Below are positions 1 through 9,340 of a stretch of DNA of 57,881 nt, piece after piece. The stretch comes from Candidatus Eiseniibacteriota bacterium (lineage in GTDB: Bacteria; Eisenbacteria; RBG-16-71-46). Position numbers and translations under genes: made by a program. Every line of letters begins with the position of its first letter. Within the stretch, counting starts at the first letter, position 1. The DNA is taken from assembly GCA_025360715.1 (NCBI GenBank), contig JANYBS010000129.1:1-57881 (forward strand), read 5' to 3'. Under the pieces are notes generated by a model, which worked only from the letters and a program-made list of their open reading frames with translations, was not told the DNA's origin and did no database searches.

Positions 1-7
1 CGTTCGA

Positions 8-2488
8 TCAGTGCGTCAGGATGAGCCGGCGCGAGAGGCGCTCCCCACCCATCGACAGCTCGTACATGTAGACGCCGCTCTCCAGGCGAAGACCGCCGTC
101 GGTGCGGGCATCCCAGGCCACGGTGTGCACGCCGGCCACCATCGACGCATCCATCAGCTTGGCGACGCGCCGGCCCGTGACGTCGTAGACGCTCAGCTGG
201 ACACGGCCGGCCTTGCGCAGGTCGAACGAGAAGTTCGCGCGGTGCGTGACCGGGTTCGGCATGACCGGCAGCAGATTCGCGAACGCCGTGCCGCCCGTCT
301 TGTTGCCGGTGCCGTAGGGAACGCCACTGGGATCCGTGCAGTAGTCCCACACGTTGACCAAGCGCACGTTCGGCACCGCGACGGAATACTTGGAATCGTC
401 GAGGAACAGCGAGCGGTTGCCGAAGCCGGCGCACTCGAACGTGGCCGGAGCCTTCCAATACTTGAAGTTGACCGTCGTCGGCGTGGAATCCGGGAACGTG
501 ATCGCGCGCGTGAAGGTCGCGTCACCGGCCTGGCCGTCGGGGCTGACGCCGTCGTTCTTGAGTAATTGCCCGGCGACCGGATAGTCGAAGTGCAGAGGCA
601 ACTGGTCGCCCATGACCGCGACGGAATCCGCCGCCACAGGCAGCGGATCGAATCGGTCCATGTTGACCTTGAAGACGACCGTGATCGGCTTGTCCGTCAC
701 GGTGCAACGGTCGATGCCGCGCGCCGGCAGGATGATCGGGTTGACCGAGCTGAAGATCGCATCGTTCAGGTAGACGTTGCGGTCGCCCTGGCCGGTGCAC
801 TCGATCGTGCCGTTGTAATCCACCTTCCAGTTCACGTTCTTCGGCGAGCACGCGGGGAATGTGACACGCACGCTGTAGACCTTGTCTCCCGCGGTCTGGT
901 CCGCACCCGCGCCATTGTCGAGCATCGGCACGCCCGGCTGCGTGAACGTCAGCGGCTTCACGTTGCCGAGCAGCGTCATCACATCGCCGGGGACCGGCGT
1001 CTTGCGCGTCGCGTCGATCTTGAAAATGACGTCGATGGGCTTGTTCGTGAAGTTTGCTGGATCGTCATTGTTCCACGCCGCATTGATCGTGGCGGTGGCA
1101 CCGTTGTCACTCGTCAGGTGGTAACTGCGGTTCGAACCCAGCGGCTCATATTCCGAGCACTTGTGGCTGAACTTCCAATCGAAGTCGGCCTCGCCCTTGT
1201 TCGTCAACCGGCTCTTCACGAGGCTGAAGGGCACCGTGAGCGTGTAGATCGAGTCCACATTGGCGTCGTAAAGCAGGCCATTGTCGCAAAGATTGCCGAT
1301 CGTGAGCGGCAGCAGGCTGCCCTCGATCGCAAAGGAATCCGCCGGCGCGAACGCGCCGTTGCAGAGTCCGATGTGGAAATCACCGTTGAAGGTGACGTTC
1401 TGGTCGAAGAACTCGCCCTTGTTCGTGGTGCTGTTGTTCACGATCGTATTGCCGGCAAGGTCCTTGACGTTCAGTACGGTCACGCCATAGGCCGTGGCGC
1501 TCGCCGCGATGGGCGCGTTCAGCGTGAGATGCACCGTGCCCGTCGCCGCAGGGTCGCGCAGCGCGCTGATGATCGTGCGGCTCGCGAACGTGTAGTTGCC
1601 CACCGTCTGCGACGTGGTCAGGTCCACCGGCTCGCTGAAGGTGACGTCGACCTTGTTCGTGACGAGATTGAACTGGCGGTTCGCCAGAACGCTGAAGTTC
1701 ACGGCCTGCGCCTGCACGACGGTCGGTGGGATCAGATCCACCGAGTTCTGCACGACGTACGTTCCCATCGTCGTCATCTGGACGACGGCTGTCGTGTCGT
1801 AGGTGGTCGAGGCACCGCGCGACATCTGCACATTGCTGCTGAAGAGCGCGTCGAGCGGACCCTTCGTCGTGCCTTCCTGCGTGACCCAGAATTCCACGTG
1901 CATCGGCATGCCGACGGTCGCGCCCAGCACGCCAAGAGGAATCTTGAGCTCCTTGAAATTCACCGAGTCGACGATGCCCAGACCGTTGCTGCCGCCGCCC
2001 CAGCTCGGATTGATGTACTGCGAGCGATTATTCCAGACGTGCGTGCTCGTCACGTCCACCGAGTCCTTGTAAAGGATCTCGTAGTTGAACGCGTCGCAAG
2101 TGGTCGGGGTGACGTCGTAGATGACCCAGTCCGGCTTGAAGGGCACGTTGGCCCAGCCGATCTTGCGGCCGAAAGGATCCGTTGTGCCACCGGCGGCAGT
2201 GTTCATGTCGAAGGCCATGCCGAGATTCATGCTGCAGTAGCACGACTTCGAGAACTCGATGCCGACATACAGGTAGTTCGCGTCATTCGTCATATAGACG
2301 CGGCCCAGGTCCATCGGATAGATACCGACACCGCAATTGCTCTGCGTATCGGCGCGATCGTCGCGCAGCAGGTTCGACGGGTCGAAGTCATTGACACCAT
2401 CGACATTGATCGTCTGCGGCACGAAGGCGCGCGCAGGTGCGGCGACCACGAGCAGAAGCAGACAGAGAGCGGTAAGCAAGCGTCTCAT
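8..2488 (-). CDS. Secreted multi-domain protein with DOMON-like, SbsA Ig-like, repeated E-set modules and FlgD-like C-terminal domain
   Basis: An 826-residue exported protein. A signal peptide (residues 1-21, ending PARA) leads into a DOMON/CBM9-like region (about 22-245). This is followed by a bacterial Ig-like SbsA-type domain (about 250-360, starting DLIPPTVVQ) and three related modules (about 362-478, 480-595, 597-715). The modules share a VxFK(V/I)D-like first strand, a G-x-x-x-PL turn, a DNG...GD(K/A) stretch and a C-x-G-x-G(D/N)R ending, which resembles starch-binding-type E-set folds. The last ~90 residues (VYDVTGRR ... SGVYMYEL) are a FlgD-like/type IX sorting-like domain. It is transcribed divergently from the starch-type operon and shares its promoter region. 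Sugar binding by the repeats is inference; export and the sorting-like tail are visible in the sequence. Confidence 0.85.
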   Translation of the reverse strand: MRRLLTALCLLLLVVAAPARAFVPQTINVDGVNDFDPSNLLRDDRADTQSNCGVGIYPMDLGRVYMTNDANYLYVGIEFSKSCYCSMNLGMAFDMNTAAGGTTDPFGRKIGWANVPFKPDWVIYDVTPTTCDAFNYEILYKDSVDVTSTHVWNNRSQYINPSWGGGSNGLGIVDSVNFKELKIPLGVLGATVGMPMHVEFWVTQEGTTKGPLDALFSSNVQMSRGASTTYDTTAVVQMTTMGTYVVQNSVDLIPPTVVQAQAVNFSVLANRQFNLVTNKVDVTFSEPVDLTTSQTVGNYTFASRTIISALRDPAATGTVHLTLNAPIAASATAYGVTVLNVKDLAGNTIVNNSTTNKGEFFDQNVTFNGDFHIGLCNGAFAPADSFAIEGSLLPLTIGNLCDNGLLYDANVDSIYTLTVPFSLVKSRLTNKGEADFDWKFSHKCSEYEPLGSNRSYHLTSDNGATATINAAWNNDDPANFTNKPIDVIFKIDATRKTPVPGDVMTLLGNVKPLTFTQPGVPMLDNGAGADQTAGDKVYSVRVTFPACSPKNVNWKVDYNGTIECTGQGDRNVYLNDAIFSSVNPIILPARGIDRCTVTDKPITVVFKVNMDRFDPLPVAADSVAVMGDQLPLHFDYPVAGQLLKNDGVSPDGQAGDATFTRAITFPDSTPTTVNFKYWKAPATFECAGFGNRSLFLDDSKYSVAVPNVRLVNVWDYCTDPSGVPYGTGNKTGGTAFANLLPVMPNPVTHRANFSFDLRKAGRVQLSVYDVTGRRVAKLMDASMVAGVHTVAWDARTDGGLRLESGVYMYELSMGGERLSRRLILTH

Positions 2489-2650
2489 GGGAGCGAGATC
2501 TCCAGCCGGGGCGAGTCAGGATGTGTGGACGAGAGCAACGAAGGCAGATCGGTCCCGGTTCGACCTGCGATTCGCCGGAACCGAAGGATCCGGGCGACGA
2601 GACGACCGATGCGCAATTCTAGACCTATCGCCCGCTGTCATGCAATCGTC

Positions 2651-2680
2651 CAAAGCGCTTTGTTCGTGGTCCGAACAAAG
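2651..2680. promoter_or_regulatory. Overlapping palindromes, candidate LacI-family operator in divergent promoter region
   Basis: The gap between the two divergent genes (2489-2750) contains a perfect 12-bp palindrome CAAAGCGCTTTG (2651-2662), which has the central-CG architecture of LacI-family operators. It overlaps a second perfect 9-bp inverted repeat, CTTTGTTCG / CGAACAAAG (2658-2666 and 2672-2680, 5-base spacer). Its position between a secreted binding protein and a starch-type operon suits a sugar-responsive repressor. No regulator gene lies in the window, so the assignment is inference. The remainder of the gap holds nothing else I can call. Confidence 0.5.
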
Positions 2681-2750
2681 ACGTAAAGTGGCAACATGGA
2701 ATCAGATACACGATTCGGGTCCCTTGACCCAGACGAGACACAGCATCATT

Positions 2751-4088
2751 ATGCGTTGCGGTTCACTTCCGCGGCCGCGTGTATCTTTCCGCTCTCCCAC
2801 CGCCCAATTCGAGCCCGCCTTGCGCCGTCTACTGCTCTCCCTGCTGCTGCTGACCGCCCTGTCCCCGTCCCGGGCCTGGTGCGTGACCGCCCGTGACCTC
2901 TCGGGCCGCATCAAGATCGATGGATTCACGAACGACTACACCGACGACGAGAAGATCTTCGGGTTCAATACCGCCGCGGGGCTGCCGGAAGAGGCCAGCG
3001 ACGACTCGAAGTGGGACAACAACGACATCAACCAGATCCGCATCACCTGGGATGCCAAGAACCTGTATCTGGCCGGCGAAGGCATCACCTACGGCAACAA
3101 CATGGTGCTCTTCATCGACAGCGTCCCCACCCGCGGCCTCCAGTCGATGTCCAACCTGAACTCCTGGAAGCGCAACTTCACGTTCGACACCACATCCGTG
3201 AATGGTGACGGCGGTTTCGCTCCCGACCTGTTCGCCGCCACTTGGGACGGCAATCCCACCCCGCGCTTGATCGTGCAGCAGTCGGGAAGCCAGGTGGACG
3301 ACGAGATCTCCGGCGGGTTCTTCCGCTCCGCCGCCACCTTCAGCACGAACAACCGCGGCCGGGCGATGGAGCTGGCGATCCCCTGGCGCTCGGTATTCCT
3401 GGGCCAGGTCGGTCTGGGAACCCACGACACCTTGCTCACGGTGAACGGCGTCACCGACACCTTCCGCGTCTTCCCCAAGGGCACCAGACTCAAGATCTGC
3501 GGCGTCATCACGGGCGGCGGCGACAACTCGGGCGGCCCGGACTCCGCGCCCGACAACCTGCGCGGCCATACCAGCGACGGCAACGCTGCGGTGCTCCTGG
3601 ACAACTACGCGATCGTCGATCTGGACCGAAATGACGACACCGGGCTCGGCAACGGCGGCCCCGACGGCGTCGCCGACTGGGGCGTGGAGCCCAAGTCCCG
3701 AGTGTCGTTCCGCTACCAGCCTCCGATCACCCCGCTGCGCTTCGCCCTGCGAGCGATCGACTTCGACCGCCCGGCGTTCGCGCCGGACCGCGGCGAGAAG
3801 ATCCACTTCAGCGTCGAACTCGACAAGAAGCTCAACCCGAACAGCGCGCTCGACCGTGCCCGCACCGTGAACCTGAGCGCGAACGTGTTCGATATGCACG
3901 GCGGCTTCGTGCGCAACCTGTACCTGAACGTCACGCGGCCGGCCGTCTCGCCCAGCGACGCCACTCAGGACGTGTGGGATGGGCGCGACGCGCATGGCCG
4001 CATCGTGCCTGCGGGCATCTACATCATGCGCAGCGTCATCGAGCCGAGCTTGAGCCGCGAGACGCGCGCCTTCGTGGTGGTGCGATGA
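2751..4088 (+). CDS. Secreted DOMON/CBM9-like protein with FlgD-like C-terminus, first gene of starch-type operon
   Basis: About 445 residues from ATG 2751. An in-frame TTG at 2820 would give a 422-residue product starting directly at a textbook signal peptide (RRLLLSLLLLTALSPSRAW), so the true start is uncertain; neither has a strong ribosome binding site. The mature N-terminal half (GRIKIDGFTNDYTDDE onward) has the layout of the DOMON-like CBM9 modules found in secreted amylopullulanases: a short target-DG strand, a WDAKNLYLAGEG strand and an AMELAIPW strand. The C-terminal ~110 residues resemble a FlgD-type Ig domain (VWDGRDAHGR, then AGIYIMR). The stop overlaps the next ATG (ATGA, 4085-4088), so the operon is translationally coupled. 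A role in surface glucan binding is inferred from the fold and the neighbours. Confidence 0.75.
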   Translation: MRCGSLPRPRVSFRSPTAQFEPALRRLLLSLLLLTALSPSRAWCVTARDLSGRIKIDGFTNDYTDDEKIFGFNTAAGLPEEASDDSKWDNNDINQIRITWDAKNLYLAGEGITYGNNMVLFIDSVPTRGLQSMSNLNSWKRNFTFDTTSVNGDGGFAPDLFAATWDGNPTPRLIVQQSGSQVDDEISGGFFRSAATFSTNNRGRAMELAIPWRSVFLGQVGLGTHDTLLTVNGVTDTFRVFPKGTRLKICGVITGGGDNSGGPDSAPDNLRGHTSDGNAAVLLDNYAIVDLDRNDDTGLGNGGPDGVADWGVEPKSRVSFRYQPPITPLRFALRAIDFDRPAFAPDRGEKIHFSVELDKKLNPNSALDRARTVNLSANVFDMHGGFVRNLYLNVTRPAVSPSDATQDVWDGRDAHGRIVPAGIYIMRSVIEPSLSRETRAFVVVR

Positions 4089-5017
4089 AGCCCCTGCGCG
4101 CGCTCGGCGCTTTCGTGCTGCTGGTGGCCTTCGCCACCCCGGCGCATGCCTACTTCGAAGAGACGGTCGTCGGCGCGCGCGGACTCGCGCTGGGCAACTC
4201 CTCGATCGCCTTGGTCTCCGACGTCACTGCCTACTATTGGAATCCTGCCGCGCTCGGTTCGATGCGCGGCGCCGAGGCCAGCGCCGACTTCGCCAAGCCC
4301 TATGGCCTGGCGAACGTCAATGGCAGCGCCATCGCGGTCGCTGCGAAGCGCCTTGGCATCGGCTGGGGCTTGGCCTGGCACCACCTGGGCCTACAGGGCG
4401 CCTACAGTGAGGACCAGTTCACGCTCGCAGCCGGCCGGCACCTGTTCGACGTCCGCGGCGCGGGCTCCGTGGCGGGCGGCATCGCCGTGCGCAGCGACCG
4501 AATCGCGTTCGAGTCCTTCCAGGATCCCATCGGCGGGGGCACGGTCGACTACGGCTCTCAGTCCAAGCCCTCCCTCGACGTCGGGCTGCGCTGGCAGTCG
4601 CCGTGGAGTATCGACGTCGCCTATGTGGGGCGCGACCTGCTCAACCCGCACTTCGAGTTCATCGCCGGTTCCGGCGGACAGACGATCGCCGCGCGGCAGT
4701 CCCTCGCGGCCGCGTTCCATTGGAATCGCGAGTCCACCGTGAGCGTGGGTTGGTCGCAGATCGACGATTCGCACAGCGAGGCCAGCGCGGGCCTCGAGAT
4801 CCTCTTCTACGATGTGTTCGCGATCCGTTCGGGATTCTCGAACCTCTCGCGCGTCTACCAGTCGCTCGGCGACCCGAACCAACTCGAGTTCACCGGCGGG
4901 TTCGGCGTCCAGCACAAGGGCTACTTCGTCGACGCGGCCGCCACCACGAATCATGATCTTGGCGCGAGCTACCACGTGACGCTTCGAGTGCCGTTCGGCG
5001 CTGGGGAGAGACACTGA
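4085..5017 (+). CDS. PorV/PorQ-like outer-membrane beta-barrel protein
   Basis: 310 residues with a clear signal peptide (1-20, ending PAHA). The start at 4085 is preferred because of the ATGA overlap with the preceding gene and because the signal peptide follows directly. The mature protein opens with the GARGLALGNSSIAL / WNPAAL pattern seen in PorV/PorQ and UPF0164 barrels, in which a conserved Gly-Ala-Arg strand and an 'N-P-A-x-L' turn precede alternating amphipathic strands. It ends in an aromatic barrel-type strand (VTLRVPF). In Bacteroidota such barrels act as outer-membrane anchors or shuttles for type IX secretion cargo, which would fit the sorting-like tails of nearby proteins. That link is inference. 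It overlaps the next gene by TGATG at 5015-5019. Confidence 0.7.
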   Translation: MKPLRALGAFVLLVAFATPAHAYFEETVVGARGLALGNSSIALVSDVTAYYWNPAALGSMRGAEASADFAKPYGLANVNGSAIAVAAKRLGIGWGLAWHHLGLQGAYSEDQFTLAAGRHLFDVRGAGSVAGGIAVRSDRIAFESFQDPIGGGTVDYGSQSKPSLDVGLRWQSPWSIDVAYVGRDLLNPHFEFIAGSGGQTIAARQSLAAAFHWNRESTVSVGWSQIDDSHSEASAGLEILFYDVFAIRSGFSNLSRVYQSLGDPNQLEFTGGFGVQHKGYFVDAAATTNHDLGASYHVTLRVPFGAGERH

Positions 5018-6582
5018 TGCGCTTCTTGCGGCCTGTCGCGGTAGCGCTTCTCGCCTCGTTCCTACTTGCCACCGCCGCAACCGCGGTCACCAAGGTCGAG
5101 GGCGACTATCAATTGATGATGGAGATGCGCAAGACGGGAAATGCCTATCCGTGGGCGTGGAACTCCAACGACTACGACACGTTCAACAACGCGGGACTGC
5201 GCATCTTCTCGCAGCCGCGCGCAGGCGTGGAAGCGTTCCTCAAGGTCGAATCCGACTGGCATCCGAACGACAACAACGGCGCCCGCAATGTCTTCCAGTA
5301 CCGCGAAGCCCACGTGCGCTTCCGTAAGGAGATGGGTAAGCGCGGCGTCGACAGCTACCTGTTCTCGCGCCAGGACCGTTTCTATGTCAACACGTACCTG
5401 ATCCCGTTCGTGTACGGACGAGGTGACGCGCAGGGCCTGCGGCTCGACACATGGGGCTTCGGCAAGACCGACGCCACGTTCATCGTGGCGGACCAGAGCA
5501 GCCAATACAATCCCACCAACTTCGCAAGCTTGGCGCCGCACCAGCCGCTCGATTCGCTCGCGTCGCAGCACATCTTGCGTACCGACGATATGTACATCGT
5601 CCGGTTACGCCGCGAGTTCGGTAGCGCCAAGCAGTTCCGAACCGGGCTCACGTTCAACCGCTTCGAGGGCTGGACGGGCAGTGACAGTGTGAGCGCTCCC
5701 GCCGCGTACCACACGGTCCTAGGCTTCGACACCCGCTATCGCTTGGCCGGCGCCGATGTCGCCTTCGAGTACGGCGAAAGCCGCTCGAGCCAACCCACGG
5801 TCACGCCCACAGCGGGTCCCGAGTTCACCAGCTTCAACAAGGGTCTCGGCTTCCGCATCCCCGATCAGGCCGTGGCGCAGGCGGAGATCCGCAGCTTCAA
5901 GCTCGGCGCACCGCGCGCGGGCTACTTGTTCATCACGCCGGGCTGGTGGAGTCGCGGCGCGAAGTACCAGAACAACCTGGGCGGCCCGAACAGCGACGAG
6001 ACGGGCTTCAATCTGCAGAGCTACTACCTGCTGCCGGAGCGCGCGATCACCTATTCGAACCAGTTGCTCTGGTACGGCAACAAGGTCTTCACGCACAAGG
6101 ACACGCGGCAGATCTACAACGAACTCTATGTGGAGTTCGTGAACGGCTTCACCGGCAAGACGTCCTATCGGCGGACCGACAACTACACGTATTCGAATGG
6201 CATCCAGCGCCGCGAGATCCACCTGGACTGGTTCAATGAGCTCCAGGTGGAGAGCAAGCTCGCGTGGCTGCGCATCCAGAGCGGCCTGCGCAACATCGGC
6301 AACCCGTCCGACAAGAAGCTGCTCTTCGTGATCGAGCACTCGATCAACCTGACGCAGAAGACCAAGATCTACGATCGCTTCGCGTTCGGCAACGATGCGA
6401 GCATCCAGCGCAAGGGCCTCTTCACGCAGCTGCAATATCGCCCGACCGGGAACATGGAGATGTTCCTGCAATACGGGCCCGACTACATCGGTGGCGGCTC
6501 GAATCCCGTCGAGGAAGGCAATCTCAACGGTAACGCCGACCAAGTCGACATCATCAAGTTCATCCTGAAAGGAAACTTCTGA
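5017..6582 (+). CDS. Outer-membrane porin-like beta-barrel protein
   Basis: 521 residues with a signal peptide (1-23, ending ATA). The rest alternates short hydrophobic/aromatic strands with polar turns and ends in the aromatic strand IIKFILKGNF, typical of an outer-membrane barrel assembly signal. No known domain was recognised, and nothing resembles a TonB plug. It is coupled by TGATG to the upstream PorV-like gene and by TGATG to the downstream CBM48-barrel gene, so the three barrels are made together. I infer a passive glucan or maltodextrin channel; a structural role is equally possible. Confidence 0.65.
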   Translation: MRFLRPVAVALLASFLLATAATAVTKVEGDYQLMMEMRKTGNAYPWAWNSNDYDTFNNAGLRIFSQPRAGVEAFLKVESDWHPNDNNGARNVFQYREAHVRFRKEMGKRGVDSYLFSRQDRFYVNTYLIPFVYGRGDAQGLRLDTWGFGKTDATFIVADQSSQYNPTNFASLAPHQPLDSLASQHILRTDDMYIVRLRREFGSAKQFRTGLTFNRFEGWTGSDSVSAPAAYHTVLGFDTRYRLAGADVAFEYGESRSSQPTVTPTAGPEFTSFNKGLGFRIPDQAVAQAEIRSFKLGAPRAGYLFITPGWWSRGAKYQNNLGGPNSDETGFNLQSYYLLPERAITYSNQLLWYGNKVFTHKDTRQIYNELYVEFVNGFTGKTSYRRTDNYTYSNGIQRREIHLDWFNELQVESKLAWLRIQSGLRNIGNPSDKKLLFVIEHSINLTQKTKIYDRFAFGNDASIQRKGLFTQLQYRPTGNMEMFLQYGPDYIGGGSNPVEEGNLNGNADQVDIIKFILKGNF

Positions 6583-8900
6583 TGCCTTCGCGCCCCCTTC
6601 TGTCCGCGAGGCGCGTGCTCGCGTCGCTGCCTGCCGCGTGTGCCCTGCTCCTCACCATGCTCGCGGGCTCACCGGCCTGGGCCACGCCGCAGAAGGTCGC
6701 CGGTGGCATCCAGTTCACCTACAAGGATCCCAACGCGGTGTCGGTCGCGTGGGCGGGCCTTTTCAATAATTGGTCGCCAACCGCGAACTCGATGAAGCGC
6801 GGGTCCGATGGCGTGTGGAGCGTGGTCGTTGCGCTGCCGCCTGGCGAGCAGCAGTACAAGTTCGTGGTGGACACGCAATGGTTCGCGGACCCCGAGAATG
6901 GCACCACGGCCGGCGAGTTCGGCAACAGCGTCGTGACGGTCGCCAACGACGGCTCACTCGTGGCCAAGCAGGCGACGTCGAACACTCCTTACAGCCCCAA
7001 GATCTTCATGGGCGGCCGGGTGATCGGCGAGTACCAGGAGATCTACAATCCATCGAATACGCGCTACGAACTGTCGCGCCCCACGATGGACCTGGACCTG
7101 GGCCTCGATGTGCGGTTCTCCGATGTCCTTGCCGGACACTTCCTGATGAACATCAACCCCGAGCACGAGGATGTGCAGGACTACCGCAGCCGCCTGAACT
7201 TCAAGCGCGGCTCACTCACGCTATCGCAACCCGACCTCAAGGTGTTCGCGTTCGACAGCGAGGCGCTCCCCGAGTGGAATGACATGCTCCATCTGGTCGG
7301 TGACGTGGGGGTCTTCCACCACCCCTACGGCTACCAGCGCCAGGGTTTCCAGGTAAGCACGCCCAAGCTGGGCTTCGACACGCAGATCCTGTACACCGAC
7401 AACTTCAATAACAACGGCACGGAGTTCCCCGATTTCATCATCAATCGTGGCACGGGCCGCCAGTTCGTGTTCGACTCGGACCCGGTCGGCAACTCGCTCA
7501 ACCTGCTGCAGACGGTGCGTACGATCAGCGGCTTTGCGCTGGCGCCCGACCAGATCACGCGCATCGCGTCCTTGGACGCGGGCGACAACGACAACAGCTT
7601 CGGCTTCGGCGACGGCAACAAGAACACGTTCGCCGGCCGAGTCCGGCGCGCGCTACCGCACGGCGTCACGCTGGGGCTGCTCGGGCGTTCCGATCGCGGC
7701 TACAACCTGGGCCGCGTCGTCTTCGCGCAGCCCACGGGTGACAGCACGGTGAGCGTACTGAGCGGGCAGTACGAGACCGAATGGTATGGCGGCGGTGGCG
7801 ACGCCACGTGGGCACCCGTCTCCGGCCTCTCGCTGCGCGGCGAGTATCTACAGGGCGCCGAGCGATTCACGCTCGTGAATGGCGCCACGCAGCAGGAGTA
7901 CAAGCTTGGCTCGATCTCGGCGACGGGTGTGGGCAACACGTCCAGCCAGCCGACGACCGCGGCCGATGGCCAGCACCGCACGCTCGACCGCAGCAGCCGG
8001 TTCGGCGCCGGCGCGGCATGGACGTTCGCGAAAGGGGACATCACCCTGCGCGCGGGGTTCGAACGCGAGAACCACGCCTACCCAGCCTGGACACAGTCGC
8101 CGGTCGCGGTCGCCGGGCTGGGCCCAGAGGACCATCCGCATTTCGAGAACATCTCCTATGCACGCAACTCCTACCTTCGCGCCAGCGAGGACATCGAGAA
8201 CTCCCGCACCGAGTACCGTCTGGGCTGGGACCGGAACTGGCGCTATTACGTGAACCGCGAACTCAAGACCACGGTCGATCTCGAGGTCACGCACTTCGAA
8301 TACGATGCGCGTACGTCGTGGGATCACCAACTGTGGCTGCCCACGGGCAACTTCTGGCTGGAGCGCGGGCAGCACCAGGTGGGCATCGATTGCCTCACCG
8401 TGCTTGGCGTGACTGACGTCGTGCGCCTCAAGCCGACGCTCGAGGTGCCGTTCTGGATGCGCCGCAATGCGCTGCTTCGCTATAAGGGCACTTTCACCGG
8501 CGTCGATCTGGGCAAGAATCCGCGTTACGCGGAATCCATCTTCCAGCTCGGCTTCGACTGGAACAAGGTCATCCGCATCGGCTCGGATACGCGCTGGGTC
8601 AAGTACGACGCGCCCTCGCTGGGCTTGCAACGCGGGTACGCGAGCACGTTCACGTCGGCCACGTACCACTTCGCTCCGGACATCTCCGTGGCGCTGGGTG
8701 TGGGTGTGGACCCCGAAGTGCTCGACCCCAACACAAACGAGTACTCATCGATCGGCCGCGACCTGTATCTGAATCAGCGCAATGCGAATGGCTACATCGC
8801 GGAGAACAACTACCTGAGCCTGGCTCCGCAGATCGCCGCAGCGGAGCACGCGCTGAAAGCGGAGAAGCGTATCCAGCTTCGGGCTGTCGTCCACTTCTGA
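6582..8900 (+). CDS. CBM48 (AMPK-type glycogen-binding) domain fused to outer-membrane beta-barrel
   Basis: 772 residues. A signal peptide (about 1-34, ending SPAWA) is followed by one glycogen-binding E-set (about 35-125) with the signature VAWAGLFNNWSP, a DG-W-S strand, the PPGEQQYKFVVD strand and a terminal GNSVVTV. From about residue 145 to the end the sequence is a long barrel of 16 or more probable strands with a C-terminal aromatic residue (LRAVVHF). An outer-membrane barrel carrying its own glycogen/starch-binding domain is unusual. The arrangement suggests a sugar-capturing channel, functionally analogous to SusC/SusD although not homologous to them. It is TGATG-coupled to the gene before it and lies 20 bases ahead of a CBM48 lipoprotein. 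Confidence 0.75.
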   Translation: MPSRPLLSARRVLASLPAACALLLTMLAGSPAWATPQKVAGGIQFTYKDPNAVSVAWAGLFNNWSPTANSMKRGSDGVWSVVVALPPGEQQYKFVVDTQWFADPENGTTAGEFGNSVVTVANDGSLVAKQATSNTPYSPKIFMGGRVIGEYQEIYNPSNTRYELSRPTMDLDLGLDVRFSDVLAGHFLMNINPEHEDVQDYRSRLNFKRGSLTLSQPDLKVFAFDSEALPEWNDMLHLVGDVGVFHHPYGYQRQGFQVSTPKLGFDTQILYTDNFNNNGTEFPDFIINRGTGRQFVFDSDPVGNSLNLLQTVRTISGFALAPDQITRIASLDAGDNDNSFGFGDGNKNTFAGRVRRALPHGVTLGLLGRSDRGYNLGRVVFAQPTGDSTVSVLSGQYETEWYGGGGDATWAPVSGLSLRGEYLQGAERFTLVNGATQQEYKLGSISATGVGNTSSQPTTAADGQHRTLDRSSRFGAGAAWTFAKGDITLRAGFERENHAYPAWTQSPVAVAGLGPEDHPHFENISYARNSYLRASEDIENSRTEYRLGWDRNWRYYVNRELKTTVDLEVTHFEYDARTSWDHQLWLPTGNFWLERGQHQVGIDCLTVLGVTDVVRLKPTLEVPFWMRRNALLRYKGTFTGVDLGKNPRYAESIFQLGFDWNKVIRIGSDTRWVKYDAPSLGLQRGYASTFTSATYHFAPDISVALGVGVDPEVLDPNTNEYSSIGRDLYLNQRNANGYIAENNYLSLAPQIAAAEHALKAEKRIQLRAVVHF

Positions 8901-8920
8901 CCCGGCCGCGGGGAGGTCTT

Positions 8921-9340
8921 ATGCGAATCGATTCCAAGCGGGTCCGTGCCCTCATGGCGGTCACGGGTGTCGCTCTGGCGCTGTCGCTCACGAACTGCAG
9001 CAACCTGAACTTCATCAAGCGCCGGCTGCCGCCGCCCACGCAGACACCACAGGGCGTGATCTTCCGCTTCAATGCGCCCTCTGCGCGCGTCGTGCAGCTC
9101 GCGGGCAATTGGCCGGCCAACAACTGGCTCGCCGGCCAAGCGCAGACCGGCACGTTCCTCGTGGGCGAGATGAAGAACGACAAGGGCGATGGCATCTGGA
9201 CTCGCACCGAGCCCCTGCCGCCTGGCCGGTACCAATACAAGTTCGTCGTGGACCGGGTGAACTGGAAGCAGGACCTGAACAACCCGAACCGCACGGACGA
9301 CGGATTCGGCGGATTCAACTCCCTGATGGACGTGCGCTGA
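8921..9340 (+). CDS. Small CBM48 lipoprotein
   Basis: 139 residues starting after a strong ribosome binding site (GGGGAGG, 5 bases upstream). The leader ends in LTNC, so Cys26 is a likely lipidated residue. The mature part is a single AMPK/isoamylase-N-type glycogen-binding domain, with VIFRFNAP, VQLAGNW-x-x-N-W, PPGRYQYKFVVDR, W-K-Q-D and the DDGFGGFNS ending shared with the downstream multi-module lipoprotein and amylase. It has no room for a catalytic domain, so it is probably a pure binding protein anchored in the outer membrane. The stop overlaps the next start (TGATG at 9338-9342). Confidence 0.8.
   Translation: MRIDSKRVRALMAVTGVALALSLTNCSNLNFIKRRLPPPTQTPQGVIFRFNAPSARVVQLAGNWPANNWLAGQAQTGTFLVGEMKNDKGDGIWTRTEPLPPGRYQYKFVVDRVNWKQDLNNPNRTDDGFGGFNSLMDVR

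Noticed and set aside
566-2686. 706-residue open frame on + opposite the first gene
   Set aside because: It is Arg/His/Val-rich with no domain or signal, and lies antisense to a gene with clear secreted-protein domains; a GC-driven shadow.
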